A stretch of 64,000 nucleotides of DNA, taken from assembly GCA_013398955.1 (NCBI GenBank), contig VWPU01012279.1, positions 106,577-170,576 on the forward strand. The letters run 5' to 3'. Below are positions 51,601 to 63,727 of the stretch, piece by piece (position 1 is the first letter of the stretch; every line of letters begins with the position of its first letter). The position numbers were made by a program, and so were the translations under genes. The notes under the pieces are model-generated. The model did no database searches. It saw only the letters and a list, made by a program, of their open reading frames with translations, and was not told the origin of the DNA. This DNA is from Callaeas wilsoni (taxonomy: Eukaryota > Chordata > Aves > Passeriformes > Callaeidae).

Positions 51601-52741
51601 TGAAGGTTCTGACTTGATAGTGTAGCAAGTGTTGAAGCCAGTGTAGTGACATGTCAAATGTATGAGTTGATATTTGATGTAAAATTCCCTTACAAAATGA
51701 GAGTAAAAGCTTATTAAGTGCAGAGAGAAGTAGCTGGTGTTCCAAACCCATGGGAGGGTTACAAGAGAAGTGGAAAGAAGGCCTGATTAAGTGGGCCAGC
51801 TAGGAATATTACTTTTGCAGCAGCTTTCTGAAACTGATGGCAAAAATAAGATTATTTTTTAACACAGCTGGAAAAAGAGTATGTTGCAGTGACCAACACA
51901 TGAGCCTGGATAGGAATTTTCATCTTCTAATGCTAATGGATACTTCTGTACAACAAAATGCCAAGGCTTAAATTGGTATATAGGTGAATTTATGTAACAT
52001 CATTGAGAAAGTGGATCATTCTGAATGCTTTCATCACTTTCAACTTGAACTTAAAAGAAAAAGTAATTTTACACATGTACAAAGGTGGGACTATGCATGC
52101 CACTCTACCATTAGCTTTTCATTCAGATAGTAAAAATGTGTATAAAACAGCAAGTAATTGTTTACTACGTCACTGTTTCATCATACAGTTGAAATGTATG
52201 ATGAAAGACATCATCCTACAGCCGCATTACTCAAATATATTCAAAATGCTTCTGTGAAATATAATTTTTTTTACAATCTTAACAAACTCAAACATATTTA
52301 TTACCAGTAACAATTCTGTATTCATGCAACTCTTCAACTTGCTGAAATTCAGCATTCTTATAGGAAGAAGTAAAAAGAACAGCTAAGTAACAGTAACTTC
52401 AAAATAGGGGACTCTCATGAAATAGGGAAGCTGTCGAAAAAGAAAAGGAAGGAAACAGCCATGGTACAAAGTACTTCGAGCATTCTAGTGTGCATTGCTA
52501 GAAGCTTTCATGGAATATGCAGCATCAATCAGAAGAAGTTGGTATAGTTCAACAGCAAGGAGGGGTTGTTAGAAGATAAAATACAGCTTCTGTTTTAGAA
52601 CAGTGTGATTTGATTTCAACAAATAATAACCTGATTTTTTTTTATTGCAGTGCTGTGATTGGTGAAATTGATGAAGAGACAGATTCAGCTCTTGACTTGG
52701 GGAATATTCGAGCAGAACCTTTAAACTCAGTTGTGCACTGA
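48685..52741 (+). CDS. LSM8: U6 snRNA-associated Sm-like protein LSm8 (four coding exons)
   Basis: Coding exons are 48,685-48,715, 49,616-49,656, 50,925-51,052 and 52,651-52,741, giving 96 codons that read through all joins and match vertebrate LSM8 end to end as I know it. The start sits in GCCGCCATGA, a strong Kozak context, and gives the conserved MTSALENYINR. The Sm1 motif covers about residues 9-40 (G25, D31, N35 of the RNA pocket) and Sm2 is IVRGDNV at 61-67. A short acidic C-terminus follows. LSm8 replaces LSm1 in the ring and makes it the nuclear LSm2-8 complex, which binds the 3' oligo-U tail of U6 snRNA and supports U4/U6 assembly. Introns 2 and 3 are ordinary GT-AG introns; intron 1 is U12-type. 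It starts in a CpG island and is tail to tail with a minus-strand gene at 62-64 kb. Confidence 0.97.
48716..49615 (+). other. LSM8 intron 1, U12-type
   Basis: The 900-bp intron starts GTATCCTC (48,716-48,723), which agrees with the U12 donor consensus RTATCCTT at seven of eight bases and is a poor U2 donor. TTCCTTAAT at 49,597-49,605 matches the U12 branch consensus TTCCTTRAY at every position, with the branch A at 49,604, 11 bases from the exon border. There is no long pyrimidine tract before the AG, as expected of U12 introns. The intron is phase 1. The first part is still CpG-rich; the rest is AT-rich with no repeats that I recognise. Confidence 0.88.
49657..50924 (+). other. LSM8 intron 2
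   Basis: A phase-0 GT-AG intron of 1,268 bp with donor GTAAGA and an acceptor preceded by a long T-rich tract and TTTCAG. It is AT-rich without recognisable repeats. An AATAAA at 50,376-50,381 lies inside it. Frames around 50.0-50.2 kb are chance. Confidence 0.9.
51095..51120. repeat. TG/TA microsatellite
   Basis: (TG)n passing into TATATATGTGTAT just inside LSM8 intron 3. Short and possibly variable in length. Confidence 0.8.
51197..51340 (+). repeat. CR1 LINE 3'-end fragment in LSM8 intron 3
   Basis: GAGTCACCATTCCTGAAGG, GACGCTTAGGGACATGGTTT, GTTGGACTTGATCTTGTAGG and a terminal ATGATTCTGTATT follow the CR1 3' end in the sense orientation of the gene. Confidence 0.85.
51400..51450 (+). repeat. 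Second CR1 scrap in LSM8 intron 3
   Basis: GATCCGAGGGCTGGAGCATC followed by TACAAGGAGAGGCTGAGAG corresponds to a part of CR1 that normally lies upstream of the preceding fragment. The order is reversed, so this is a separate insertion or a rearranged piece. Confidence 0.65.
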
Positions 52742-52915
52742 AAACAGGAAAATGCACAGGGACTTTGTAAATCTTTGGTTGTACAGACCTATTCAGCAAT
52801 GTGGACAGTTTTTACAAATTGTGTTTCATTTGTTTAGTCACCAGTTTTTTATTATGAATATGTTGTAGTTTTGCATGTAAATTAAAGTTTCTACATTTTG
52901 CTAAAGATACTTTCA
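52742..52915 (+). terminator. LSM8 3' UTR and polyadenylation signal
   Basis: The stop TGA ends at 52,741. The nearest hexamer is ATTAAA at 52,881-52,886, the commonest variant of AATAAA, followed by a T-rich, TTTTG-containing region. Cleavage is expected around 52,900-52,915, giving a short 3' UTR of about 160-170 bp. Further hexamer-like words downstream (for example around 53,010) could serve longer forms. Confidence 0.65.
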
Positions 52916-55900
52916 TTGAATTTCTTTTGGGATTTCATGCTGCATAATTTCACTGGGCAATGCAATCAGTATCAGTGATGGTCCTGATACTGTGTATATT
53001 TACCTTGTTATTAAAATAAGATCTCATTCCTAAAGGTAAACCCAGGTTTTTCATGTTAACCCAGGATTATTTGAAAGTAGATGTGTAACAGTTAGTTTAA
53101 CCATCTCTAAATGTGGTTGTGACTGTAAGTAGAAAACTGTTCTTTGTAATTAGTTTTTTTTTGTGTATGTGTGTGGTATAGAAAGCTTTCACAGTCAAAT
53201 TAATGACTTATGCACGTAAAATTTTTTTTAGTGGTGTCAGACCTTGTTGTTCAGTCTCCAAGACTGTAGTGGAGGTGCAGGAGTTTGTAATGCCTTAATC
53301 CTTGCAGACAAATTGGAGAAACAGACTTTTGATCAGGAACAAAAAACCCAAATGCATGCATTTATTTGAAGCCCATTAAATTCCGGACCAACTCATTCTC
53401 TATCTTCACCTTTCAGCAGCTGTCATGTTGCTCAAAATTTGGGTGAGATCTACAGAAAGAAAATTGTGTGTTTGCTAATGTGTAACCATTGTCTTAGAAT
53501 GTAGTTTAGAAGACACAGAAGTACTTTCGGTTGGTAAATTATTTATTTTGAACGAGATTTGCCTTAATATTGAATATAAGGATCCCATGTAACAGTGATC
53601 ACATGTAGACCTCTTATACATCAGCCACAGCCAGGCTAAGTGGGACAAGCTCTGTGCAGTGTAGTGTGTTTGAGGCCACATCAGCATGAAGTCTGTACTC
53701 TTGAACAAAGCTGTTTTTGTTATTCTCCAGTGTCCCACAGGTCCAGTATTTTTCCCCTGTATATAAATGTGCTGTCAAAACAAACAAGAAAGGAATTTTA
53801 ATGTGCATATTTGGGGTTTTATACTGATTTTAATATAAAGTGGGATTTAGTACTTTTCATTGCAAGTTCACTGTTTGGAAACCAAATACACTGAAGTGAA
53901 AATATTTGTTCTCCATAAAATGTGTCTCTCAATTCTTGTCACTTCCAGCATGTATTCTGAGATTGTTCTTGAAGCCCAGCAAACCTTTTTTTGCCTTTAT
54001 CCATCTTGTGATCTAGTAATGTGTTGTTTTCTGTCCACATTTCTTCTTGAGAATTGCTGAGCAGACATTGAATAACTCAAATTAGGGTTTTCCTGTGATA
54101 ACCAAAAGTCAGTACTAAGTCTGGCTATAATTCGTTGTGTCAAGAGAATCAATCAGTTTCATTAAACAGTCAACAAAAAAGCCTTTTTGTTCCTGAAATG
54201 CTGATACTGGCACAAGAGAAAAGAAAATACAGGAACTGAATTCTATTGATACAGAAAAAATAAAGCAGATTATCAAATTAGGTATTTTAGAGCTCAGCAA
54301 AAAATGCAGAGGCAAAGAGTAGAGTCAGGATGAGCAGATTTTTAACGCAATACTTAGTGTTGGATGTATTAGGAGAGTTATAGTTGAAACACATGGATTG
54401 AATACTTGTAGAAGCACTGGAAAAACTATGGAAATACCTTGTCTTATAGCTGAGAAATTATATTTGAAGATTAGTCATGAAATGCTAATGCATATGGAGA
54501 CCATCTACCTCAAAACAACCATTTGCAATGCAACTCCTTGGTCCTGTGTTTGCTTGAGGATTTAAAATATGAGCTGCTGATGTGAGTTGAAACTATTTTC
54601 TCTGACCCCTGAAGTGCTCATCTCAGATGCAAAACTGTGGAATAATGGCAGTGAAGTTGATCAGTAAAATCAAGGGGCTAACCAGATGAGAATTCCAGTT
54701 GTTGAAGCAGGAAAACCGTGATCTGGAAAATGACAGTTTCACAGAGTAAGGTGTTTAAAACACAGATTGCAAACCCTGTCTTTTTTCCTTCAAGTTAGTG
54801 ACCTCAGTTGTTGCATTTACTTTTCTGAGCTTGTGAACCGGTGTGTGTAGGGTGGTGGGGAGCTACAGCTTGAAGAAAATAAGATGTGTCTGCACTTACA
54901 GGCTGACCTAAACCTAGGGCATTCTCCAAGGGACTACTGAGAAAGATAAACTCCTTTTAGAAAAGGATCCTGATTAAAACTGACTGCGCAAAGCCCAGAT
55001 GGGTTGATGATACGCAGTTGGTTGTAAAATTGACTGTTCTGCAATGAGATAGGCAAAGGATGGCCAGCTCAGCTCTGCTTGGGGTTGTGGGCAGTAGCTC
55101 ACCTCTGCCAAGATGGAGCCTGCTCAGAAGCAAAGTTCTAAAACCTTAAAATGGACGCTGGGGAGGTTGCTTACCTTCATGCTTACCAGCAATGTGAAGC
55201 TTTTCAGAGTTACGGGTTTTGGCTTATGTTGATGTTTTCTTTCAATTTCTACTCCAGCATTTCTTTCAATTTGATGTCACTGGCTTTGGTCTGGATTTGA
55301 CCAAAGCCTCTTCTGGATGTAATAGTGAAGGGGTCAAAGCCAGGAGACCTAGTCAGAAGGGATTTCTTGAAATCAAACACAGGACTTCATAATTCTTTAA
55401 AAAATTGTAAGATGCAATTAAGCTTTCTGAACTTTCAGGGACTCTAAGCTATAGTGGCTAACTAGGTACCTGTAAGTATATGATGCAAAGAAATCACTCA
55501 GTAAAACAGTATTTCATGCATGAAGTTGAATTTTAACCAGTCTGAAAGAGTATTTTCACTGAATCAAGTCTATAGTGGAGTCCAAGCTAAAAAACAACCA
55601 CCAAGGAGAGTAAATTACGTCATTGTTTTCATAAATGAAGAAAGATGGGAAAAATCGATGGGATTGAAACCACAGTGGCCGTAGAGTGATGGCCTAGTAC
55701 TAGTGATTCTGAATAAGAAAGCTAGAGAGTGTTAGTCCCCAGAGGAAGAGTAGGGTGGAAGCTCAGCACATGTAAAGCCTGTGTATGTGTCTTCATACTA
55801 GGGCCAACAGAGCAAATAAAGTAGATCTGAATTTTTGAGAGGAAAACTAAACTCAGATGCTGAAGAGGTGTGAAAGAGGATTGGATGGAATGGGAGAAGA

Positions 55901-58226
55901 GCACCACAGATAATAGTTTTGTGCTGTGCAGGGGTATGCCGATCGCTGTGTGCCAGCTGGCTGGGCTGAAGGTTCTCTTATTTACCACTGGTTGCGAAGA
56001 TGTAGCAAAGCAAATTTCTCCTGGGAGATAAGCACTATTGTCTGCAAAAAGTCTTTGCTTTATTCTTCCTGGAGAAAAAAGTACTCTCAACAAAAATAGA
56101 GTAACTCTCTTTTCAGAGCTGAGGGCAGTCCCAATGAGTTCTGTCTGCTGGTACCTTATGACTGTCAGCTGGTTCCATGGGGTACATGAAGAGCCCTGCT
56201 GAGATCACAAATACCTTTTTCCTGAAACTGTCTTCCTGCAATGAGCCTAGATTAAAGATTCAGTAAATAACAGGTGATATTCAATAAAATCCAATGAGTC
56301 CTTGCAGTGTAATAAACGTACTATAGAAAAATGAGAAGGGCAGAGAAAGGTGATAGTGAGGCCCAAAGGAAGTAAGGCTGAATTGGAGGTAATTGTCATA
56401 TGCCTTTAAATTTCCTGCATTGTCATAAGTTGCTCACTTCCTCCTTTTGTTTGGTTAATAGAGATCTTGGAGTGAAAGGACAACTCTTGACTAGTAGTGG
56501 AAAAGAATTCCTCCAGTGAAATGTATGAGCTGGCTTATAAAGAGATTAAGTAAATTAATTTGGTGTGCATGAAGAAACACAGAAGCTACCTTCTGTGGTG
56601 CAAGGGCAGTTTCTCTAACAGCAATCCATGTAAAGTATCTCCATGTCCCTTTCACATACTTGCAATCAAAGTGCTTCAAATACTGTGTGGCCTACAAGCA
56701 GGTTACTGGCTGTACTGGATTGAAAGAACATGGATACTGTTTTGAGGATGCAATCCAACAGTGGAGAATTTCTGTACAACTTGACCTTTGCTACCAACTA
56801 CAGCCTGTTGTCCTTAGCCCTGGAGGTAGTGTTTATTCTTCACTCCAGTTTATAAGTAAACAGCTGAGGTACACATCAAACAGTCTGTGTTAGAACTGAA
56901 GATAAAGTGCAGGTTGATGGTATGATACATTTATCTCATGGTCATTGTCATACTACTTTCATAGCAAATGTACCAGATCTGTGTGCCTGAGTTCGTGTTT
57001 TGTACCTGTGGCAACATAATTCCACCTCTTAGCCTCTGCTGCATGCTGCTGCACTCTGCTAAGAATTTTATTCTGCAGATTAATACAAAAATTATCCTTA
57101 AATGCCAGGGTTGTGTTCTCCATGCATTGGTACACAAGGATTTAATTTATTCCATAGTTAACATGACAAATACTAGGTCCTGAGCTGTTGGTCCTTTAGG
57201 AATTAAATTATAATGACCACAAAGGCACTTCTCAAGAAGGAGAAGCCTTGGTTGAAGAGACTTGGAAACTGTGAACGTGGGTTATGCTAGTTAAAACACC
57301 AAGATGATCTGTGTTTACTAGTTATATTTGGTCTATGATACATTTTTGGCACCTGTGTATCTACTCCACTAATTTTTACTAATGGGTTCTTATTTCTGCT
57401 TTCCAGTTGAGAGAACTGCAGTTTATTGATAAGAATAATGAAAATAACTGGGTGGGTTAAGTGGAAGTTGCAGTAGCCAGAAAATCTGTGTCATATCAAT
57501 TAGTTTTAGCTTCTCTGTTGCTTAAATAATAAGGCATTATAACTTCAAGTATCAGGTAGTCATGGAGAAATAACTAGGAAACCTAGATGTGCCAGAAGTT
57601 CAAGATTCTTGAGGCGAGGGAGGGAAAACTTGTACCAGACCTAGGTTAAAAATATATGATAGAAGATGGTAAAAAGCAAGGTATTTGTTCTGGAAATCCT
57701 GTTCTCGATAGCCTCTCTCAGTGTGCTGTATTTTGCCTTAGGGTCTTTTTCAGGTACCTTTTTTTCCTGTAATTTTTACCGTAATGGCAGAAATGCTGAT
57801 ATTTCTTACATCAGCAGCATTTTCCCTGAAGGAAATAAAAGCTACACTGACGCAGGTGAAAATCAAAGCTGAAAACACAATAGTATTCAGACTTTTGCCA
57901 AAACCTGCTTGCTAGCCCTAAAAGCAGGACTTACCTCCTTGGTAATGTTCCTTCCTGGAGCCTCGCAGCACGTTCCAGGAGCTCTGGAACTTGCTTGGAA
58001 CAATGTGCTGCTGCCATTCAGCCTTACATCAGTAACAGTGCCACCGGATGCCAAAAAATTTCACTCAATGCTCAACTTCTTTCCTGCTACTCGCACTTTC
58101 AGATGAAAGGCTTTCACTACTGTAGGGAGGACAAGCATGTGTGCATGTTCTGCTTTTGTCTGCTAAAACCTCTTTAATGGCTTTCCTGCCATCTTGTTTT
58201 ATACTCTAGGTTTATTTTATCTTTAG
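52916..58226. other. Region downstream of LSM8, no gene seen
   Basis: AT-rich DNA. The longest frame (minus strand, 55,722-56,093, 123 codons) has no motif. I see no clear CR1 or LTR here, which makes it one of the more repeat-poor parts of the window. Confidence 0.5.
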
Positions 58227-58326
58227 TGTCGAATCCAGCAGTGATGATTACAGTGCTCTGCATAGAAACGGGAGTGGAAATTATTCAGGTGGAGAAATTG
58301 AAGAAGCTGGAGCTGAAGTACTCTAA
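58227..58326 (+). other. Weak candidate terminal exon
   Basis: TTTATTTTATCTTTAG is a good acceptor sequence ending at 58,226. The following frame, from GTC at 58,228, codes 32 residues beginning VESSSDDYSALHRNGSG and ends with TAA at 58,324-58,326; a second frame is also open, which weakens the case. An AATAAA lies at 58,907-58,912. I know no protein with this end, and no upstream partner exon is apparent. Confidence 0.15.
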
Positions 58327-60639
58327 TGCATAAAAAGTAGAAGTAACTAGGATGGAAACCTGTTGAATGTGAACAAACTTGGGCTTTACAGCAGTAGTCA
58401 TTTTAGTGAAATTCTCTTAAACACATTCTCTTTTACACATATCTGTGTAAATAATTCATTTTATAAGAAATACTGAGAAATTGTGAGAAAATATTTTCTA
58501 CTCAGAAATATTTTAAGGCACTGGAATTTTATATAGAAGTTTCCCATCCTAAAATGTTACTTTTTAATGATGGTTATTGTTTTGTATTTTTGTGCTTAAA
58601 ATTTTGGGAATTCTCACTTGTGTAATTTTCAGACTTCAACTCTGTGATGCAGGTGGAAACCTGTATGCACATAAATGCTGCCATGTTTCTGCAAACTGGC
58701 CAGAGCTGCTGCTGGTATATGCCTGGGATCTGCAGTGTTCACACTGATGAACATGTGTGTGATGTAGAGTCCTGGGATACAGGGGACAGGTTGTCAAAAT
58801 TGTATTCAAAGCAGCATGCATGCAAAAGACCAGGAAAAAACATGCAGCAATAAACTCCCTAGCTATCTATAAACTGTTTCACATTTGGTTTGTAGCATTT
58901 CCAATTAATAAAACCATTTCTTGCCAACTGCCACCTAAATACCACCTGATCTGTACCATTTCATGCACGCAGACCAAATCTACAGGAGTTCTGTTTTGCA
59001 CCGAGTTAGAGGACTGAACAGAAGCCAAGGCAGGAAGTGATTATGGCTAAGGAGCTGATGCTTATTGAAAATGTGTGATGCTGTGGAGGAAATATCACAC
59101 AATAGAACCTCAGTCAGTTTGGAAACAGATTTAAAAACCAGCACATTAGGATGTAAACAGTCAATAGGAGTGGGGCCAGCCTTTCTCCTAACAATCAGAT
59201 CATTAGCAGTAGGAGTGTGCAGAATGATTTCCATGATTAAAGTGCAAGTGCAAAATCCATGAACGCGTGTGCTCATCAATGCTGAATGGAAACAGCCGTC
59301 TTGCTTTTTGCCATGATTCTTCTACGGGTTGTCCTAACTCATCCTGGATACAAGAGTCAGGTGTAAGTGCAGCTTAAATCTAGGAAGTGCAAATGGTCAA
59401 GGATTTCAAAAAGACAGGATTAAGATTATTTTGTGTAACTATAATAAGGTAGGATCACTCTCTGGAATTGCACTTCTGATTTTCAAGACAGCTTCTCTGA
59501 AAAGTCATGGCTCACATTCAATTAAAATTGTCAGGATCCAAGTGGAAACAGTCTCTGATAAATGGAACAGAGCGATTGCTATAATTTAAGAGATGATTAT
59601 TACGTGGATGAAGGGGACAGCTTCCTGATTTGTCTAGAGACTAGAGTAACTTCTTTAATCATTTATAACATCCATCAAGTAGTTTTGAGTTTTATGCTGC
59701 AACTCCTGATTCACCATTTTATGGAAGTCCAGCCAATGCAGAAAGCAGTAAGAAAGACAAACATTAGTATGTTTGTATGTATCCATTTCATTTGTGGATA
59801 GGACATGTACAATGCTTTATAACTACACTGTATGTGTCAATGGTTTTGAGTTTGGTTCTAATTATGCTTTTTCTGAGTTTCAACAGCAAAGTGCAGATGC
59901 CAGCAAAATGGCCCTTAGCTAAAAGGGAATTACCAGGCTAGCCTGCTGTTAATGCCACTCTTCAACACACAGGTGTGCCTGAGCAATGCCCTCCATCGTC
60001 TTGGGCCTGTAAGCAGCTGAGCGTTCATTACGAAGGTACTGAAAGTGCTGAAGTTTTCATGCTCTCTCCCATGGGCCACCTGAGCCTTACTAACTTAATG
60101 AAGCGAGAAACTTCTGAGATGACAAAGCTTCTACTACAGGACCCAGAGGTCAGTGAATTATAAGCAGATCCTGGCTATTTCAGAGGTCAAGGTTCACTGA
60201 GTGGATATGTGAGGATTCTGGTAGCACTACTCAAACAGCCTTTAATCAATTGTTCAAGCCACTATTCTCCTAATAAATAACAATGAAAAACTAATTGTAT
60301 TTTGTGGCCACACTTCAGTGCAACACTTTGAAGACTGGAAAACCCAGAAAACTTCTTACATCATTTGTTGTGAGGAAAAAGCAACTGGTATAGAGATTTC
60401 CTGAAACAGATTATATATTCTGTACAACTGAATTATGAAATCTAGCAATTGTCTGCAGATATTGACCTGAAAGGGTTGCTTAAATACCATAGCAAGGAAA
60501 TTAAGAAACACAGTTGCTTTCCCTTTGAAAAGCAATCAGAAAATTCAAAAAATTAAATGTGACTGTTACAGTGCAAGCCAAAGAAAGCCTTGGTAAAGAC
60601 ATGTGCGCCGCTCTCCCCTGTCCACCGAATTACTCACAT
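58327..60639. other. Intergenic, no gene seen
   Basis: Non-coding AT-rich DNA; frames around 58.6-59.3 kb overlap on both strands without motifs. No repeats with firm borders. Confidence 0.5.
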
Positions 60640-60866
60640 AACCATAGAATACTACCAGATTGGCAAGGCATTATTTTCCTCTTTACAAACCTGCGCCCTA
60701 ACATCTTCAAAAATGGCATTCTAGGAGAACGTACTCCACACCTTCTCAGAGGGCCTATAGTCCCCCAGCTCTTCTTTCTTGCCCTCTTGAAGACCAGGTA
60801 GATACTTCCTGTCTTCCAGGCCTCAGCAACCTGCCCTGACTGCCTTAGCCCCTCTGAGGTCACCAA
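60640..60866 (-). pseudogene. CR1 reverse-transcriptase relic
   Basis: Read on the minus strand, the frame at 60,630-60,866 contains VAEAWKTGSIYLVFKRARKK, which corresponds to the CR1 reverse-transcriptase segment that normally reads like EDWKKANVTPIFKKGKKEDP, followed by a degraded stretch. The DNA wording (GAGGCCTGGAAGACAGGAAG, GGTCTTCAAGAGGGCAAGAA) supports this. It is a short internal piece with no 3' end, so it is dead. It is the only part of a CR1 polymerase core in the window. Confidence 0.7.
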
Positions 60867-61113
60867 GTGTCCTCACTGGGACACTGGAGATGGACCTTAA
60901 AGGCAAAGAGTGGATTTCTCCTTAGCCTTGCACCTCACCTGCCTACACTGACTTGCTGTTCTGCTGCTCCACCAGCCAACTGACAGCACACAGCCCGCTA
61001 CAAACCCACTTTGTGCCAATGACAAGGGAAAGTGAAGGCCCAAAGGTTTGGCACTTGCTTTCTGGGTGGGGAGATGCTACAAAGTCCTGAAAGCAGGCTG
61101 GAGAAATTTCCAA

Positions 61114-61118
<5 letters not shown>
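60867..61118. other. Intergenic, no gene seen
   Basis: A slightly GC-richer spacer between the CR1 relic and a long T tract. No gene or repeat recognised. Confidence 0.5.

Positions 61119-61169
<51 letters not shown>
61119..61169. repeat. 51-base T homopolymer
   Basis: An uninterrupted run of T, bounded by CAAATGCC on the left and CGGGCTAAAGG on the right. It creates poly-phenylalanine frames that are not genes. Read on the minus strand it is a long A tail following GC-richer sequence. The length is likely to be imprecise in the assembly. Confidence 0.95.
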
Positions 61170-62324
61170 CGGGCTAAAGGTGGGTCAGGTCCCCACAGGC
61201 TCCAAACCTGTGGGATTTACCTGTCTTTCATGGCCGCCAGAAGGTCACCCAGTGTCTTTGCCTTCTGCGCAGACCACAGGGAGGATTGCTCTGAAATGCA
61301 GGAAGAGTCTGGGAACCGATAATTATCACTAGCTCAGCTTGAGCCCAGGATTTTGACAGGGCTGTGCTTCTAGTCCCCTGGAGGAAAGGGACACATTTGC
61401 CTGGCCTCTGGCTGTTAAGATCTGATCAATTATTAAAATTATTTGAGAGAAGCCTCTACCTGAAGAAAGGTGCAAACGAGACCATATGCCAAAGTCATTA
61501 GCACAGATTTTTATTTAACAGTAAATGTGAGGTAGAGATAGGAAAAAGACAAGTGGAGGGAGGGAGAGAAGGGAGAAAGAGAGACTTGAGAAATAAACAT
61601 CAGAAATATCAAGACCCCATAGGTTCTGATGATGGCCTGTTGGTTCTCTTCCTGTCTTGTTTGCAGTTGCAGTCTTGTTGATGTGGTTGCAGACTGTATC
61701 CATCAAGTGGGGAAGAAAAGAGTCCACAAAACACCAGGTCCATGGGGTTTACATTATGCTGAGGCTAGGTGGAAATGCCCTCTGTAATTCCCCTGGATGA
61801 TGCATTACTGGATCATGGGACATTCCATGAGTCACTGACATCTTCTAAGATGTTGCACCTGTCTCTAACCCAGTATAGCTCAATCAATCACAGCCCATCA
61901 GCTCAGATGAATACCTTCATCCTATGGTACTTCAGAGGAGAGTTCTCACAGCTGAGTCATTATGTAAGGGAAGATATTGGCATGGTAAGGACTATCCCAC
62001 TTGGCAGGATTTGCCTCCTCCCTTATCTGAAACCCGGTTTGTAGCCTCAGGTGTGCACACCCACCTGTCACCTCCCACCGGGGAGGCCACTCTATGCATC
62101 ACTAGCCAAGCACACAGCCAATTGACTGAGCCAGGCCAGTCTCTTGCAGCACATGGGCAGTTACTGCAAATGGTCGAATGTTTGAGTCATTCACCAGCAG
62201 CAGGCCAGTCTCTCACAGGGGGACAGGCAAGGTGCAACTGCGAGCATAGGAGAGCTCTGGAGAGTTGTATGAGGAGGGAAGGGGTGGAAAACAGCATCAA
62301 GAAAGGGAACAATAAAACAAAACC
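61170..62324. other. Intergenic, no gene seen
   Basis: Positions 61,170-61,400 are relatively GC-rich. A purine-rich G/A tract occupies about 61,520-61,590. The frame at 61,924-62,367 (147 codons) has no family signature and runs into the putative 3' UTR of the minus-strand gene. An AATAAA on the plus strand near 62,310 has no gene associated with it. Confidence 0.45.
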
Positions 62325-63727
62325 ATGTTCTGAATTGCAAAGTTTATTAAATATCAAGTTCAATTAAATACAGTGTAATAGCTTCACAAAAATGTATTCA
62401 CATAAAGAGTGTCACAGCAGCATTTAATGCATTTCTCACTACCTGTTAACTCAAGTCCTTGAAATAGTGGGGAAAACCCTAAAATTCTTTCAGTTTTGAT
62501 TCATCTCAATACAATCACTCTTACTTTTCCAGAACTGGGACTTTGTTCTACACTGGTGTTCCATGCTGGTTACTTTTGCAGATGGGAAATGACAACTCGC
62601 GTCTTAATTAAAAAGTGGTAACTCCCTGAAACAAGTAAAACTGCTTATATGGTTGCTATCAATTTTCCACCACATCTGGGCTACTGACACCATATCATCA
62701 GCTGCTAGCAGCAACAAAAAGACTGGGCATCCTATCACACAAGCTCTGGAGAGTACCGAGGAAAGTTGATAATATTAATGTTCCTTTTTTCCCCCCCTCC
62801 CACTGGAAGTGTTTTCAGGTGTACCACAAGTGTTGATGTAAGAGCTGCAAAAGTCTGAAGCTGCAGCAATTTTTAATACAGAAATCAACAGCAGTACCAT
62901 GAGAGGTACTGGGTTTGAATATCCCTCATGATATTCAAGTGTACAGTGACAGAGACTGATCATGAGGCTAGGTTGCCCATGGAGGCTTTGGCGTCTCCAT
63001 TTTTGAAGGAATTCAAGCCAACACAGATCTGGGAAACTAGCTAAAGGTGGTCCTCCTGGAGCAGGAGGGCTAGAACAAATAGCCTCCAGAGGTCCCTTCC
63101 AACCTCACTCATTCTGTGATACAAAATAAACATACTAAAAAGAACATAAAACAAGTCTTGGCACTACGACAAACTCACAGTCATTTTAAACCTATGTCAC
63201 ATAAAGTGACAACAATATAAAGTGCCCTTTTCTCCAGCTTGAACACCACTACAAGTTAATTAGCAGAAATTAGTCACTGCATCAGGACTGAAGCACTGGG
63301 CTCAAAGCACATCAAATGATGTCCTAAGCATTGAAATAACACTGGAGAACTTAAAAACACATTAATTCAAAGGATTAAACAGAACAAAGGCAATGCTTTT
63401 GTTAAAGCACAGAACATGAGTGGAGCAACACAATGCAGCTACTGTAATAGGAAATATTTCTGACAGTTTTGTCAAGCTCAAGAATCCAGATCAGTCAATC
63501 TGCTGGTCAGAAAAAACACACATGACTCTTACTGTGAGCGCAAAAGAAGCCAGCTATGAAGATAAAACCCAACAGAAGAGTGCACTGTGCTTGACATCCA
63601 TTTAGTAGACTTAGAGTTTATATTCAGGCTGCAATGAACAAGTTTTCACATCTGAACTGGGGAGAAGGGAAACCATAGATGCTCTATAAAAGCAAAAAAT
63701 GTCCAGAGCCTTCCCACAGCATTTCAT
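62325..63727 (-). terminator. Putative 3' UTR and polyadenylation site of the minus-strand gene
   Basis: On the minus strand an AATAAA (plus-strand TTTATT at 62,343-62,348) lies 1.38 kb after the stop codon at 63,728-63,730, followed by a GT/T-rich stretch. A CR1 copy is embedded at 62,965-63,122. No other strong signal is obvious between the stop and this site, but a nearer variant cannot be excluded. Confidence 0.45.
62965..63122 (+). repeat. CR1 LINE 3'-end fragment
   Basis: GGCTAGGTTGCCCATGGAGG, GAAGGAATTCAAGCCAACAC, GGAGCAGGAGGGCTAGAACA, CCAGAGGTCCCTTCCAACCT and CATTCTGTGATACA follow the CR1 3' end. It lies antisense within the putative 3' UTR of the minus-strand gene. Confidence 0.9.

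Larger units (their letters stand above)
51053..52650 (+). other. LSM8 intron 3
   Basis: A phase-2 GT-AG intron of 1,598 bp with consensus donor GTAAGT and acceptor TTTTATTGCAG. It contains a TG/TA microsatellite (51,095-51,120) and two plus-strand CR1 fragments (51,197-51,340 and 51,400-51,450). Open frames around 51.3-51.75 and 52.0-52.26 kb are chance. Confidence 0.9.

Noticed and set aside
61032..61332. Two frames containing poly-phenylalanine
   Set aside because: Direct product of the 51-base T run.
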